Below are positions 24,651-35,002 of a stretch of DNA of 64,000 nt, in pieces. The position numbers and the translations under genes were made by a program. The DNA comes from Coptis chinensis. Lineage: Eukaryota; Streptophyta; Magnoliopsida; Ranunculales; Ranunculaceae. The DNA is taken from NCBI GenBank assembly GCA_015680905.1, contig CM027381.1:68685501-68749500 (forward strand), written 5' to 3'. The notes below the pieces were generated by a model, which was given only the letters and a program-made list of their open reading frames with translations, was not told the origin of the DNA and did not search any database. The first letter of the stretch is position 1. Every line of letters begins with the position of its first letter.

Positions 24651-26365
24651 GTGGTCAATCATCGTCCTAGTGCCTTGCGTACACCCCCATCAGTCAAGCA
24701 ACACCCCGAAAAAGTCAAGCAACACCCCCAAAGAACATCCGAATCATCCGAGCACCTTCATCGCTTAAGGCTAAGATGCTTGTCTTGGTGTCTAGTAAGG
24801 GCACCGCTGTTGGTCCTTATGGGGCAAAATGGGCAACCCGCTTGGGGCATTTTATTCGAAAGTAACCATCCCATTGAATTACAAGGATTGAGGCTTGTGA
24901 AACAATCCTTTAAGGATGCATGTGGGAAGCTTTGGCGGTAACATTCAATTCTTGTTAATAATGTTATCATTTTAACTTCACCAAAATGAATTTCTAACTA
25001 TTAAAATTCTTGATAGGGTGAGTTTGAATATGATGTGCCCATGGCTTTGGCTTACAAACAACTTCAGAGGGAGTTTTCCTCTAAATTCAGGACTGCAAAA
25101 AGCAACTATCGAAAAGAGATCATAAAGAAAGCCTTAAGCAAGGAAGTCTGCTATTGCCGCTTGTCCGGATGGTATGAATCCAACAATTTGGGCCGAGTTT
25201 GTGACCCGTGAATTCAGACCTGAAGTCGTACAAAGGAATGCAAAGAATGCATCAAATAGGAAAATGAACACTATTGGTCATACTCTTGGCGACAAAAAAT
25301 ATGCCCAAATACGTTACAAGAAGGTACCGTCCTATCTCAATGTCTTTATTATTAGAAGTGGTATGTAGTATCATTTTATATATTTTTTTGTGTAGAAACA
25401 AAAGAACCCTAATGTCAAAGTACGTCGAGAGGACGATTGGCTAACCGGTCACGAACGTCGTGATGGATCTGTTTTGGAGAGTGCTCGTGTAGCATATGTA
25501 AGTATTTATCTTTTCTACATTTAAATGTGTTGAGCTTGTTGTTATGTAAGTATATATACATGAGTGTCCTTATTTGGTTGTGCTTGTTGTTTCAGGAACA
25601 AGTGAAGTCTGTTAAAGAAAGGAAAGCTATTGAAGCAAGTGCTAGGGGAGAGGAAGATACTGACGAGGTCATAGACCTTGAAGGTGATGTACTAGTTGAA
25701 GTCTTTGGGAAGGACAAAAAAGGGCGTACTCGTGGTGTTGGCTCTCAAATCTCACCTGCACAAGTTGAACATGCTGCGGTTGGTGAGTACTTACTTGAAA
25801 AAGCATTGTCATCATCTCTAGAGTGCTAGTCCCAACGCCGAAAAGAGTTGGGAGGTTAAAGCTTCCATTACCAGTTTGACTAACTTATTGTTGGTGAGTT
25901 TGTAACTTCCACAATTAGGCATACATATAACTTGTATTTTTTCCTTACATGTGTTTTCTATTATCACAGGCTCACATTGCACCGGAATTGTCCCCCACAC
26001 CTGCGATGAATACACCTCATGGTTCAAACTCACCGCATCATCCATCTCCAATGTCTCCTCAAAATTTAGCTTCTCATTTTGATTCGACAAGTGCTCGTGT
26101 AGGATTGTCTGACCAGCCTAGAGTTACCCTATTGGATAGAGAAGGCAATGAAGTAGCTAAGGGGTTAGTGGTGACCGATCCCATGCACAAAGATGTTTGT
26201 CATGGCAGAAGAGTGCTTAGAGGTGAAAAAAAGATCAATATTGAGGAAGTGTTTATGGGTGATGCGTTACTCTATGATGGTCCCCAAGATGGAAATAAAA
26301 CCCTTCATGGTTATGTTGCTGGAGGGTGGTTGATTTGGGCTGATGGGCGGTTGAAATATGATTAA
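24651..26365 (+). pseudogene. CACTA accessory gene, PTTA/Transposase_24-like (broken, with introns)
   Basis: Downstream of the transposase lie blocks typical of plant CACTA accessory proteins: KGTAVGPYGAKWATRLGHF (about 24800), WRLVKQSFKDACGKLW and REFSSKFRTAKSNYRKEI (about 24890-25110). The C-terminal part follows as KNASNRKMNTIGHTLGDKKY (25230-25310), ERRDGSVLESARVAYEQVKS (25455-25610) and VIDLEGDVLVEVFGKDKKGR (25665-25725). The last exon (about 25970-26365) contains GNEVAKGLVVTDP and VFMGDALLYDGP and ends in TAA. Frameshifts and stops interrupt the first half. Exon limits are approximate. Confidence 0.75.
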
Positions 26366-26383
26366 GAATGGTTGATTAGTGCT

Positions 26384-26590
26384 AATCTTTTTGGACATAT
26401 TGTTTAGCAAATCTTTTTGGACATATGGGCTGACAAAAACATTAAGTATGGTTAATGTTCTAGTTATAATTTAACAATCCTTTTGGACATATGGGCTGAC
26501 AAAAGAATTTAGTATGGTTAATGTTCTAGTTGTAATTATGTAATCTTTTTGGACATATTGGATAAGGGTTCTAGTTGCAACTTGTTGAGC
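26384..26590 (+). repeat. 66-bp tandem repeat downstream of the CACTA accessory gene
   Basis: Units beginning AATCYTTTTGGACATAT start at 26410, 26476 and 26542, a period of 66 bp, with a partial copy at 26384. The first two units share GGGCTGACAAAA and AGTATGGTTAATGTTCTAGT; the last is truncated. Confidence 0.85.
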
Positions 26591-26859
26591 CTTTTTTGGA
26601 TATATGTATATAATTTTCATTATTGTTGATTGTATTATATGTATGCTTGTTTGTTTTGCAGGTTTGTGAGTTTTCTAACCCCTTTTTAACTCCGCCAATG
26701 CAAACTTATGAAATTAAGTTTTTGCATTGCCGGTTCCCAGCCCGAATAAAGGAGGAGGAAGAAAGGGGTATCTTGGAAGTCTAGGGTTGGTGATCCATTT
26801 CAAAGGTAAACATGTCGTCTGGTTTTATTGGTATTTGTTCAGTATATAGACTGATCTTA

Positions 26860-27670
26860 TATGGGAGATGACAATGTGTTCAGTTCTGATCTTAGTGATG
26901 ACCAACTGAGAACAAGACTTGGGCACATGTCAAGCACGCCTTGTCAGGTATGTGAATTTGCACGTTCTCCTCTTCCTTGTGTTTGTGCCTGTGTATTCGT
27001 GTTATGAGAATGCAATTTGGCTCTAATTAAGTTTATTTCCTTCATTTTTGCTGGGTGAATAATTCTAAACTCTACTATTGTGTGCTAACTGCAGGTTATA
27101 TTTTCCATGGCTGATGAGTATGTGCCTGAATACGTTGATAAGAAAGCCTAAGTTGAAAGGTAGGGACGCTTTTAGCTGATCATGTTTATCCAAACAGAAG
27201 AGCTAGAAAATTTAGTTTATGTACTATACTCGATGTCTCCACCAAATGTTATCCGGACCTCAGTAGACACTAGACTGTGAATACACGCACAGGAAAACAA
27301 CAAAAGTATTTTTAGTCATAACTGCAAATTCATGATGCTTGTATGTCCTCTCCTCCATGTGTATCTCGACAAGTAATGATTAGTTTGATTGTTGGTCATT
27401 TGTAGATTGTGTAGAGCTCTGGGAGGAGCAGAGAAAGTTGAGATCGAGTGGGGAAATCATTCTCTATCTAATAGAGTTGAAGAAGCAGTGAAGGTCATAG
27501 TAAACTTCATTAAAACTGAGGGACCAAAAGGTTGGGATGATCCCTGGAGCTAACTCGATGTGCCGTTTTATTCTTTTGTCATGTGTAGGGTTTAAAGGTT
27601 TTTGATACTTCTGTGGAAAACATTGCATCAGGAGCATGGAAAGCATTAGGCAATGCCTGGAAAGGGGGCT
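26860..27670 (+). pseudogene. Unidentified captured exons upstream of the kinesin fragment
   Basis: Exon-like blocks with GT-AG borders are visible: about 26865-26948 (..DLSDDQLRTRLGHM..), 27095-27150 (FSMADEYVPEYVDKKA), about 27405-27552 (CRALGGAEKVEIEWG, RVEEAVKVIVNFIKTEG) and about 27590-27668 (FDTSVENIASGAWKALGNAW). They read like one or two host genes with short exons, in the same direction as the transposase. I do not recognise the protein. The last block runs directly into a copy of the kinesin splice acceptor, marking a fusion point. Confidence 0.4.
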
Positions 27671-27750
27671 CAAACTGCAGGAGCTTAAACCCTCAACACT
27701 TCTTTAATTTTCTTTGTTTCATATAGTGATAACCTTGCTTCAAACTGCAG

Positions 27751-28623
27751 GAGCTTAAAGGTAGCATTCGTCTTCTGCAGAGTGCGACCCATGTTAGCGT
27801 GATGATGGTGCTAGTGTAGAAGCCTCAGTTATTTGTTATCCTACATCAACAGAGTCTTTGGGTCGGGGCATAGACTTGTTACAAAATGGTAATTTAGGTA
27901 TAGACAAATCTGGTCTTACTGCAGTTCAACTACACTGTATGTTTATTGAATGGGGTCTTATTGTGATTGAAACTTTGTATGAACATGTCATATTTTATTG
28001 TCTGCAGGGCAAAACACCAGTTTACTTTTGATAAAGTCTTTACACACGAGTCTTCACAGCAAGATGTTTTTTGTAGAAATCTCACAGCTTGTTCAGAGTG
28101 CCCTGGATGGTTATAAAGGCGAAGTACATGCTTTGTTACTTGGTCTTATCTATGTTAACAATGATTACTTTACGTCGCTTTTACACCTTGTTTGGATTCA
28201 TTCTTTGATGTCAAAGAGTGTTCTGAGCTTATATAAATGCTCATTTTGAGGTGATTAACATTTGTCTAATTTTTTTCAGATATTTCAATGTAGTCAATCT
28301 CTTGTATCCCAGGGTTGGAAGTATAAAATGCAGGTTACATTTCCACTCTTCAAGTTTAAAGTCTTACTGTGTATTACTCTTTTAACTAATCTAAATGTCT
28401 TGCCTAAATTTTCTTAGGCCTCAATGTTGGAAATATATAATGAAACAATTCGTGATTTGTTATCAACAAATCGAGCTGGTAGTGTGGACAATAGCACAGC
28501 CGGTAGGCAATATACAATCAAACGTGACGTGAATCGAAATACACATGTTTCTTATCTGACCGTGGTAGATGTCTGCAGTTTGAAAGAGGTTTCCTCTCTT
28601 CTCCACCAAGCTGCACAAAGCAG
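27751..28623 (+). pseudogene. Captured kinesin-14 motor fragment (ATK/KATA-like)
   Basis: Four exons with intact or near-intact GT-AG borders are readable: 27751-27888 (ELKGSIR..CRVRPML, YPTSTESLGRGIDLLQNG), 28008-about 28121 (FTFDKVFTHESSQQDVF in shifted frame, VEISQLVQSALDGYK), 28280-28333 (IFQCSQSLVSQGWKYKMQ) and 28418-28623 ([35 protein letters not shown]). This is the start of a C-terminal minus-end kinesin motor of the Arabidopsis ATK1 type. The exon that should hold the P-loop (GQTGSGKT) between the second and third is missing or unrecognisable, and the switch regions lie beyond the end. It is a non-functional fragment moved by the CACTA. Confidence 0.85.
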
Positions 28624-28733
28624 GTATTTTCTTGCATTTTATGATAGATGAAAATTTCTTTCCTCTCAACCTCCTCCTTCACACAAAACGCTTTTCTTCT
28701 TCTTTCTTTCTTTTCGATCCAGCCACCACAACC

Positions 28734-29963
28734 ATGTCCTCAAATCAATCATCCGACGTGGATTCCATCGCTGATGATCCCATGGACGCGGTTCCAACAA
28801 AGGGTTTGACTGAAACCTGCTCACCAACTTTACTCACAACAGGTAATCCATGTCTCGATTTCTTTTTCCATATACTTCCTGATACACCATCACAAGATTT
28901 AATCCAACGTCTAGAATTAGCATGGACTCATAATCCTTTAACAGCATTAAAACTCGTTTCCCACTTATGTGGCGTTAGAGGTACTGGTAAGTCAGATAAA
29001 CAAGGGTTTTATGCAGCTGCATTGTGGTTACATGAACACCACCCTAAGACACTAGCTCTTAATGTTAGATGGTTTGCTGAATCCGGGTATTTGAAAGGTT
29101 TGCTTGAGATTTTGTATAGGATACTTGAAAGGTTAGATGTTGAAAAGGTGGCGAAAGAGTAGAGGAAAGATCATGTGGTGTATTGGAAGAGAGGGAAAAG
29201 GATTGAGAGAACAGAGGAAGTTACTATTTGGAAGAAAGGTGAAAGAGTTAAGGTGAATAAGAAAATTTGTAAGAATAGAAGTTTGAGTGGTACTATAAAG
29301 AAAGGTTCAGAACCATTGTTGAAAGATTGGGTTAATGAGAATATGAAGAATCTTACTATTGAAGAGAAGAAGTAGAAAGGTGATAAGGATCGGGAGAAGT
29401 TGACTCCGAAAGTGCTTAGAAAGAAAAAGACTACTGCTATGGCGGAAAAAGCTCTTGCAAGGTATACTAATGATCCCAATTATCAGTTCTTGCATGATCA
29501 GATTTCTGCTCTGTTTGCTGAGTTGTTGAGTTCGGATATTAAGTGTTTGAAATCTGAAAAGTATGGTAAGGTTAGTTTGGCTGCGAAATGGTGTCCATCT
29601 CTTGATTCTTCCTATGATCAGTCGACTCTTATATGTGAGAGCATTGCGAAAAAAGTTTTTCCAAGAGACTCTGATCCGGAGTATGAAGGGATTGTAGAAA
29701 GTCACTATGCTTTTAAAGTCCGTAATCGTCTGAGAAAACAAGTTCTCGTCCCTCTTCGTCAAGCTCTAGAACTTCCTGAGATTTACATGGCTGCAAACAA
29801 GTGGAACTGTCTTCCTTACAAAAGGGTGGCCTCTGTTGTTATGAAAATTTACAAGGGACTCTTCATGGAACATGACGAATCGCGATTCACTGAGTACCTT
29901 GAAGATGTGAAGAAGGGAAAAGCGAAAAAAACAAATTTTGGCATACATTGCTTAGAATTCTAA
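28734..29963 (+). pseudogene. Captured DUF2828-family gene fragment
   Basis: From the ATG at 28734 one frame runs to 29963 with two in-frame TAG stops (about 29160 and 29373). Motifs match plant DUF2828 proteins: LTETCSPTLLTTGNPCLDFF, CGVRGTGKSDKQGFYAAALW, LHEHHPKTLALNVRWFAESG, SLAAKWCPSLDSSYDQST, KVFPRDSDPEYEG, PLRQALELPEIYMAANKW and FTEYLEDVKKGKAK. Similarity ends at about 29940, so roughly the N-terminal two thirds were taken. The family is plant-wide and of unknown function. A short T- and CT-rich leader (28650-28733) separates it from the kinesin fragment. The two stops mean no full product. Confidence 0.85.
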
Positions 29964-30025
29964 TTTTATACAATGCTAAGAATTCTATAAGTTGGTACTT
30001 TACTAATTTTGTATATTTTGTATAG

Positions 30026-31356
30026 GTGCTGGAATTGCTCATAGCTGGAAGGAAGAGTGCACACATATGCTTGTTGATGAGTCCATGCCCGTTAAAGAAG
30101 ATTTGTTTGATGCTATTGTGGCCCAAAAACCTGTTGTTCTTAAAAGCTGGCTAAAGGTATCTAACACACACACACACATACACGTATCTGATAGCTTAGT
30201 TTTATTTCGCGACTTAGTAACCCCTCAAAGTTGAGGGTACTACCTTTCTATAAACTCAGGTGATTGCAGAGAAACAAATTCGGACTGAAATTCCAGGCTG
30301 TGACATGTAAGCTTACTTGTATACCCCTCTGTTGCTTTACAACTATTCAGGTTTATGAAAAATTGATAACTGAGGTATGTTTCCACAGCTATGTTCCAAC
30401 CTTGATACTGGAAGGATTACCAGTCAAAATTGTGGACCCCAAATTACGGGAAAGCTGTGTTGCTGGTTACACGTTTGTATTGGGATCTTTGGAGTTGGTA
30501 GAACTTCTTCACTCTTCAGTTTCTTGACGTTTTTTTATCTATCGTTTTACCTAATCACTGGGCATCCAGAATTAACATTTCTGGTTCCAGATAATATATG
30601 GGATATGAATGTTTGAGTAAAGCCATTATTTATTGCTGTGGTCTGTTGCAACCTGGCAAATTAATTTTTGTCAGCTATGCGCCTATGACCTATCTTATTT
30701 TATGGTCCGTCATTGTTTGTCTTGATGTTGTGGGATTTAATTTTGAGGTTCTAATATCAGTCTTCATCAAATGAAGTATAAATTTAGGGATAAGTTGCAG
30801 CAATTATTGAGTATTGGTGGCAAAAAGGTTCTCTCCGTCAGCGAATCTTCTTCTAGTGAAGTAAGTTATTCATTCTACATTTCTACTGCTTTATACAATA
30901 GGCTCTAGTGTGACGAAATATTTGAACAGCCTTGCTTTGGGTCAACTTACAAGATAACTCTTTAGGAATATTATTTCCCGTTGCATCGATACTAGCTGAG
31001 GGGTATCCTTTGCAGTACTTAATTACTATATCTTGTGCAGTCAGGAGTGATGGTTTTGATGTATTACTGCAGAAATATCATCACTTAAACACTGCAGTTT
31101 GGAACTCGTTAATTGTTGATCCTAGTTTAGTGATAGAGAATGCACAGTTTTGTTGCAAGTGCAGAAAACTTTTTCTTAAATAACATGTTGCAGGAGGTCT
31201 AGGGTGATCATTTTTTTTGTTGGAACTGTGTACATCCTGGTTTGTGTAACTACTAAAGTTTCAGTCTCAATATTCACTTTAGATTTCAAAAGATGGAGCA
31301 AATAATCGTGTGGTATTAGTCAACCCTCCAGGATCAGCGAATCATATATGCATCGT
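30026..31356 (+). pseudogene. Captured NBS1/nibrin-like gene fragment (BRCT region)
   Basis: Five exons are visible: 30026-30156 (AGIAHSWKEECTHMLVDESM, LFDAIVAQKPVVLKSWLK), 30260-30306 (VIAEKQIRTEIPG), 30389-about 30492 (YVPTLILEGLPVKIVDPKLR, YTFVLGS), 30761-30860 (KYKFRDKLQQLLSIGGKKVL) and 31283-31356 (DGANNRVVLVNPPGSA). The first block, with TH.LVD and a following SW, is a BRCT-type fold, and the set resembles the tandem BRCT region of plant NBS1, the MRN-complex subunit in double-strand-break repair. The FHA domain and C-terminus are absent. Some donor sites are mutated. The long third-to-fourth and fourth-to-fifth gaps look like original introns. Identification is from memory; another BRCT protein is possible. 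Confidence 0.62.
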
Positions 31357-32011
31357 TCTGATTTTTTTCTTATGTTGGTTTGAACTGTTGATTTTTGTTC
31401 CATGACCAGGAGTCAGCACTCAGTAAGACCCACTTGAACTTGGGTTCTACCTTTTGTTACCACCTAGTGTTGTTTGGGGAAACCTCGTGCTCTTCCCCTG
31501 GCAGACCTTTGGAAATCATGCAACGTTAACTCATGATTCTTCCAGCAAAAAAGAAAACTCGTGATTCTTGTTCTGATAAAACTGGATTTGCCTAAAAACC
31601 TTTCAGAGAATACTAATGCTCTTGGTGATCGTCGTCGGTGTACTTGACTATTTAACCATTGTTTTTTTAACTTCACGTTTGTCTTTTGCTAGCTAGCTTA
31701 CAGGTTTTTCCTCCCCCTCCCCCTCCCCCGCCCTGCCCCATTTACTAAAAAAGTCAGACACCCTTAATGTTATTGCTTTAAATTTCTAGAGCTAATTATG
31801 CAGTTTCCAACATAATCGATATAGTCATTGAGTACTCATAGTTATTCTTGCCCAAATGAAGAAGTATAATAAAGGATTTTTTTTATTAATGACATAACAG
31901 TTGAAAATTTCATATTTTTTTTCAATCTTATGTGATAGATTAAGATTAAGCGTTACGAAAAAATAAGTATAAAAGGTTTTAAAATTTGGATCCAGTATTC
32001 CAGTATGGATT

Positions 32012-32068
32012 TCGTTTTTAATGCTTTGTGTATTTTGCTTTATTGCATTGACTTTTGTCATTTTCTTC
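32012..32068 (+). repeat. 57-bp direct repeat, copy 1
   Basis: It is identical over 57 bp to 33342-33398, from TCGTTTTTAATGCTTTGTG to GTCATTTTCTTC. The two copies bracket the NF-YB fragment in direct orientation, 1330 bp apart. Confidence 0.95.
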
Positions 32069-32410
32069 GAGATATTTATGTGGCAACAAAAAGCATGCTT
32101 TTTTTTTGTTGGACTCATTTGAATTCGTAGGAGACACATAAGCTTTACGTACCCCAGATTTTGTCATCATAAAGCCAAAAGTCCAAACCCACTTGGCGAC
32201 AGTTTAGAAACATGAGACTGGGAGAATTACCATGAGATCCATTAATGGTCTTTGTAGTGCATGCACAAGCATTTAGTAAACTGTTTGAAAATGTTGTGCA
32301 CGCCACTAGCATCTACTGATTCTCACATAACGCATGCGTCTCGTATTCGGTATTTCCAGCTGCTAAATGACCTGAATGGATTATTTTAATTAATTTCTTA
32401 ATCTTATTAG

Positions 32411-32961
32411 GTGTTAAGTTGTCTGAAAGTGCGAACAACAACGATGAGAATTCCACTTGTACTGTGCGTGAGCAGGATCGTTTCTTGCCAATAGCCAATG
32501 TGATCCGAATCATGCGAAGGATCCTCCCCTCTCATGCAAAGATCTCTGATGATGCCAAGGAAACTATCCAGGAATGTGTATCTGAGTACATCAGTTTCAT
32601 AACGAGTGAGGCAAATGAACGATGCCAATGTGAGCAGCGCAAGACCATCACTGCCGAGGATGTACTTTGGGCCATGGGCAAGCTTGGTTTCGATGAGTAC
32701 ATTGCACCTCTGACTCTGTTTCTCCATCGCTATCGTGAATTTGAAGGTGACCGTGGTTCGATAAGGGGTGACCCTTTGGCGAAGAGAACTATGGAGATGG
32801 CCCCCTTGGTTGCTGCAGCATATGGACCACCTTTTCATGTGGCTCCTCACCAGGGAATTTTAACACCACCAATGGCCAATGGGTTTGTCAAGGATGGGGT
32901 TAATATGAACTCAGCTCATCAGCCTTCAATGGCTTGCTTTGATCCTTATGGTTTTAGATAA
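32411..32961 (+). CDS. Captured NF-YB subunit gene, LEC1/L1L type, lacking its first exon
   Basis: An uninterrupted frame of about 180 codons runs from an acceptor-like TTATTAG (ending 32410) to a TAA at 32959-32961. No ATG precedes the conserved part, so the first exon is missing. It contains a complete NF-YB histone-fold domain ([74 protein letters not shown]). SDDAKE, with Asp where most NF-YBs have Lys, is the residue that marks the LEC1 class of embryo regulators. CQCEQRK has Cys in place of the usual Arg. The C-terminal tail ends DPYGFR. Family proteins pair with NF-YC and NF-YA to bind CCAAT boxes. It lies between captured fragments inside the CACTA, so expression is doubtful, but the frame is open. 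Confidence 0.82.
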
Positions 32962-33341
32962 ATGTCCTTCTATCCTAGCAAGGACATATAGACTCAGTTT
33001 CTGGAGAGATGGGTTTACATGGTTGATAGGTGATGAGTATTGTAAGTGAAGAATGAAGAAGACATGGATGGTTGTGTGTTTTGTTAGTGTTTATCTTGGT
33101 TTAGTTTTCACTCTGTCTATTCTACTTATCAGTGGTTCTCAGTCTTCTAGTGTATCAGTGTATTCCTTTCTGCACGCAGTGGGCATGTGAGGAAACTATT
33201 CTCTGGTGAATGAAAGGAGTAAGCGTTTGTTTGCTTGTTCTATATACCATAGTTTCCGATAAACATAATTAGCCTTCGCACCTTAAATGGTTTTGAAGAA
33301 TACTTCAATACTACATACTAACTATCGGCATCATCTGTTTA

Positions 33342-33398
33342 TCGTTTTTAATGCTTTGTGTATTTTGCTTTATTGCATTGACTTTTGTCATTTTCTTC
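33342..33398 (+). repeat. 57-bp direct repeat, copy 2
   Basis: It is identical to 32012-32068. Here it is followed by ACAG, forming a splice-acceptor-like end before an exon-like block at 33403-33464. Confidence 0.95.
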
Positions 33399-33402
33399 AC
33401 AG

Positions 33403-33464
33403 CGAATCATATGGGTATCGAATGGAGTTGTTGGCTCTCCAGCGTTTGCAGCGTTTGATCAAGG
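33403..33464 (+). pseudogene. Unidentified captured exon
   Basis: The block is bordered by TTCTTCACAG and GTACTA. One frame reads IIWVSNGVVGSPAFAAFDQG, which looks like real protein sequence, but I cannot assign it. The other frames are less protein-like. Confidence 0.3.
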
Positions 33465-33689
33465 TACTATTACTTTGTTATACCTGGAGAATTAGTTTTC
33501 TGACTTGGCCAGTATTAAGATCAATGCACACTCACGGCTTAACCATACCAATGTTATAACTTTCAGAAGATGTTGGTCCCACATATAGGTAACACAAATT
33601 CTCTAAATTCCAATTCAGGATGTGGAGAGATACCATTTAAGGGGAGATTCATTGATAGTGAACAATGGCCTTTATATGCATGGATAATG

Positions 33690-34050
33690 CCAGGGAGGTG
33701 TATAGCTAGGACCATCACCTCGGGTCATAAATAAATCTTATCTTCATTATGTTTTTCCCGCCAAGAGCCTCACAAATCCTAGATACTTTAGCCAACATCG
33801 GTCTTTTTCTTGTTTCTCTTCCTAGTCGGCATAGAATTAGACCCAAAGTCCTTACGCCAAACCGAAAGAAAGCCCTTGCCATTGCTATTGCAGGGATCAG
33901 CGTACCATTTGCTTTAGGAATTGCAGATTCTTTTGCTCTCCATAAAATTATTTCCAATGGTGTGGACCATGCTTCATTTCTCGTCTTCATTGGCGTAGCT
34001 CTTTATATTACAGCCTTCCCTGTTTTAGCTCGTATACCAACAAGGCGTGC
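33690..34050 (+). pseudogene. Captured CHX-type cation/proton antiporter fragment
   Basis: The frame reads LGPS..., then PRASQILDTLANIGLFL, KALAIAIAGISVPFALGI, DSFALHKIISNGVDHASFLV and FIGVALYITAFPVLARI. This is the N-terminal transmembrane region of plant CHX exchangers (CPA2 family, CHX17-20 type), which move K+ or Na+ against protons in endomembranes. An in-frame stop sits at about 33703 and the segment that would encode FLFLVGLELD is altered. Similarity stops at about 34047, leaving about 115 of some 800 residues. The stretch from 34080 to 34210 continues open but is not recognised. Confidence 0.85.
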
Positions 34051-34561
34051 TCTTTTCATTGGATACCATATTGCAGTTTCATCTCATATACTACACTCTC
34101 ATCACTTAATGAAAATTTTGACAAAAGCCATGAACTCATTGAACCCATGCAGCGCGCCATTTCCCAAGGACTTGGATTCAGACTTCCAGACTTGGTGTTG
34201 CAAACTGTGATGGAGTTGGGTGTTATGTTGTGTGATGGAGTTGGGTGTTACGCTGTGTGAAATGATGGAGCTTGGTGTTGCAGACTTGCATAAACAAATT
34301 GGTATACATTGATAAGGTGTTGGGTAGGGGGCGGAGGATATATATCAAGTCGTTAGAGGTTAGTTTGAGGTTTATTTGCTTGGCTAAAGTGTTGGACTGT
34401 TGGTTGTCTTTAATCGATGTTGACAACTTCCTATGCTAATGAATTTTTATAGTAGCTACCATACAATACTTTGTTTTGGTGTTGTTACTTCTGTATATGT
34501 TTGGACGCAGTGAAATAACTCTTTTGTAAAGGTGGCTCATATATAAAAGGGCCAGAGAAAC

Positions 34562-34990
34562 CAATTTTTTTTTATACAATGAAAATTCGTTAGTAACGGA
34601 TACCCAACCGTTAGCAATAAATTTTTTTTATACAAAGAAAATTAATTAGTAACGGATAGTAAACCGTTAGCAATAAATTTTTTTTATACAAAGAAAATTC
34701 ATTAGTAACGGATAGCAGACCGTTAGAAACAAAAATAAAGTGTCATTTATATCCGTTACTGACAAAGAATAAACAAATTTGGTAACCGTTACTAATAATT
34801 TCTAACGGATAGGTATCCGTTACTGAAATTAATTTTAGTGACACTTTATAACCGTTAGTAAATTTTGTAACGGATAATAAGCGTTACAGATATCCGTTAG
34901 TAATATTTGTCACGCTTTTGTGTCAACGCAATATAACCGTTACTAATATTTTTTGTAACGGATGAGTATCCGTTACAAATAGGCTATTAT
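34562..34990. repeat. Right subterminal repeat array of the CACTA element
   Basis: Three tandem 57-bp units start at 34563, 34620 and 34677 (AATTTTTTTTATACAAWGAA then TTAGTAACGGATA). They are followed by many single TAACGGATA / ATCCGTTAC words in both orientations up to the terminal repeat at 34999. Such dense, mixed-orientation subterminal repeats are a hallmark of CACTA elements. Confidence 0.88.
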
Positions 34991-35002
34991 GGTGTAGTGA
35001 CG

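Larger units (their letters stand above)
19009..34999 (+). mobile_element. CACTA (En/Spm) element of about 16 kb carrying host-gene fragments
   Basis: The left end reads CACTACACCATTTGG and the right end, in reverse complement, CACTACACCATAATAG. Both are followed by subterminal arrays of CCGTTAG/TAACGG words. The flanking triplets are ATG (19006-19008) and ACG (35000-35002), one C-to-T change apart. The strongest evidence for these exact borders is that the flanking PMD reading frame closes perfectly when the interval is removed. Inside, on the plus strand, are a broken Tnp2-like transposase with DUF4218 and DUF4216 regions (20819-24385), a PTTA/Transposase_24-like region (24651-26365), and then about 8 kb of captured gene fragments (26860-34080) before the right subterminal array. 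No intact transposase remains. Confidence 0.87.

Noticed and set aside
32419..32421. TTG as a start codon for the NF-YB frame
   Set aside because: Plant nuclear genes start at ATG. A splice acceptor just upstream explains the open frame better.
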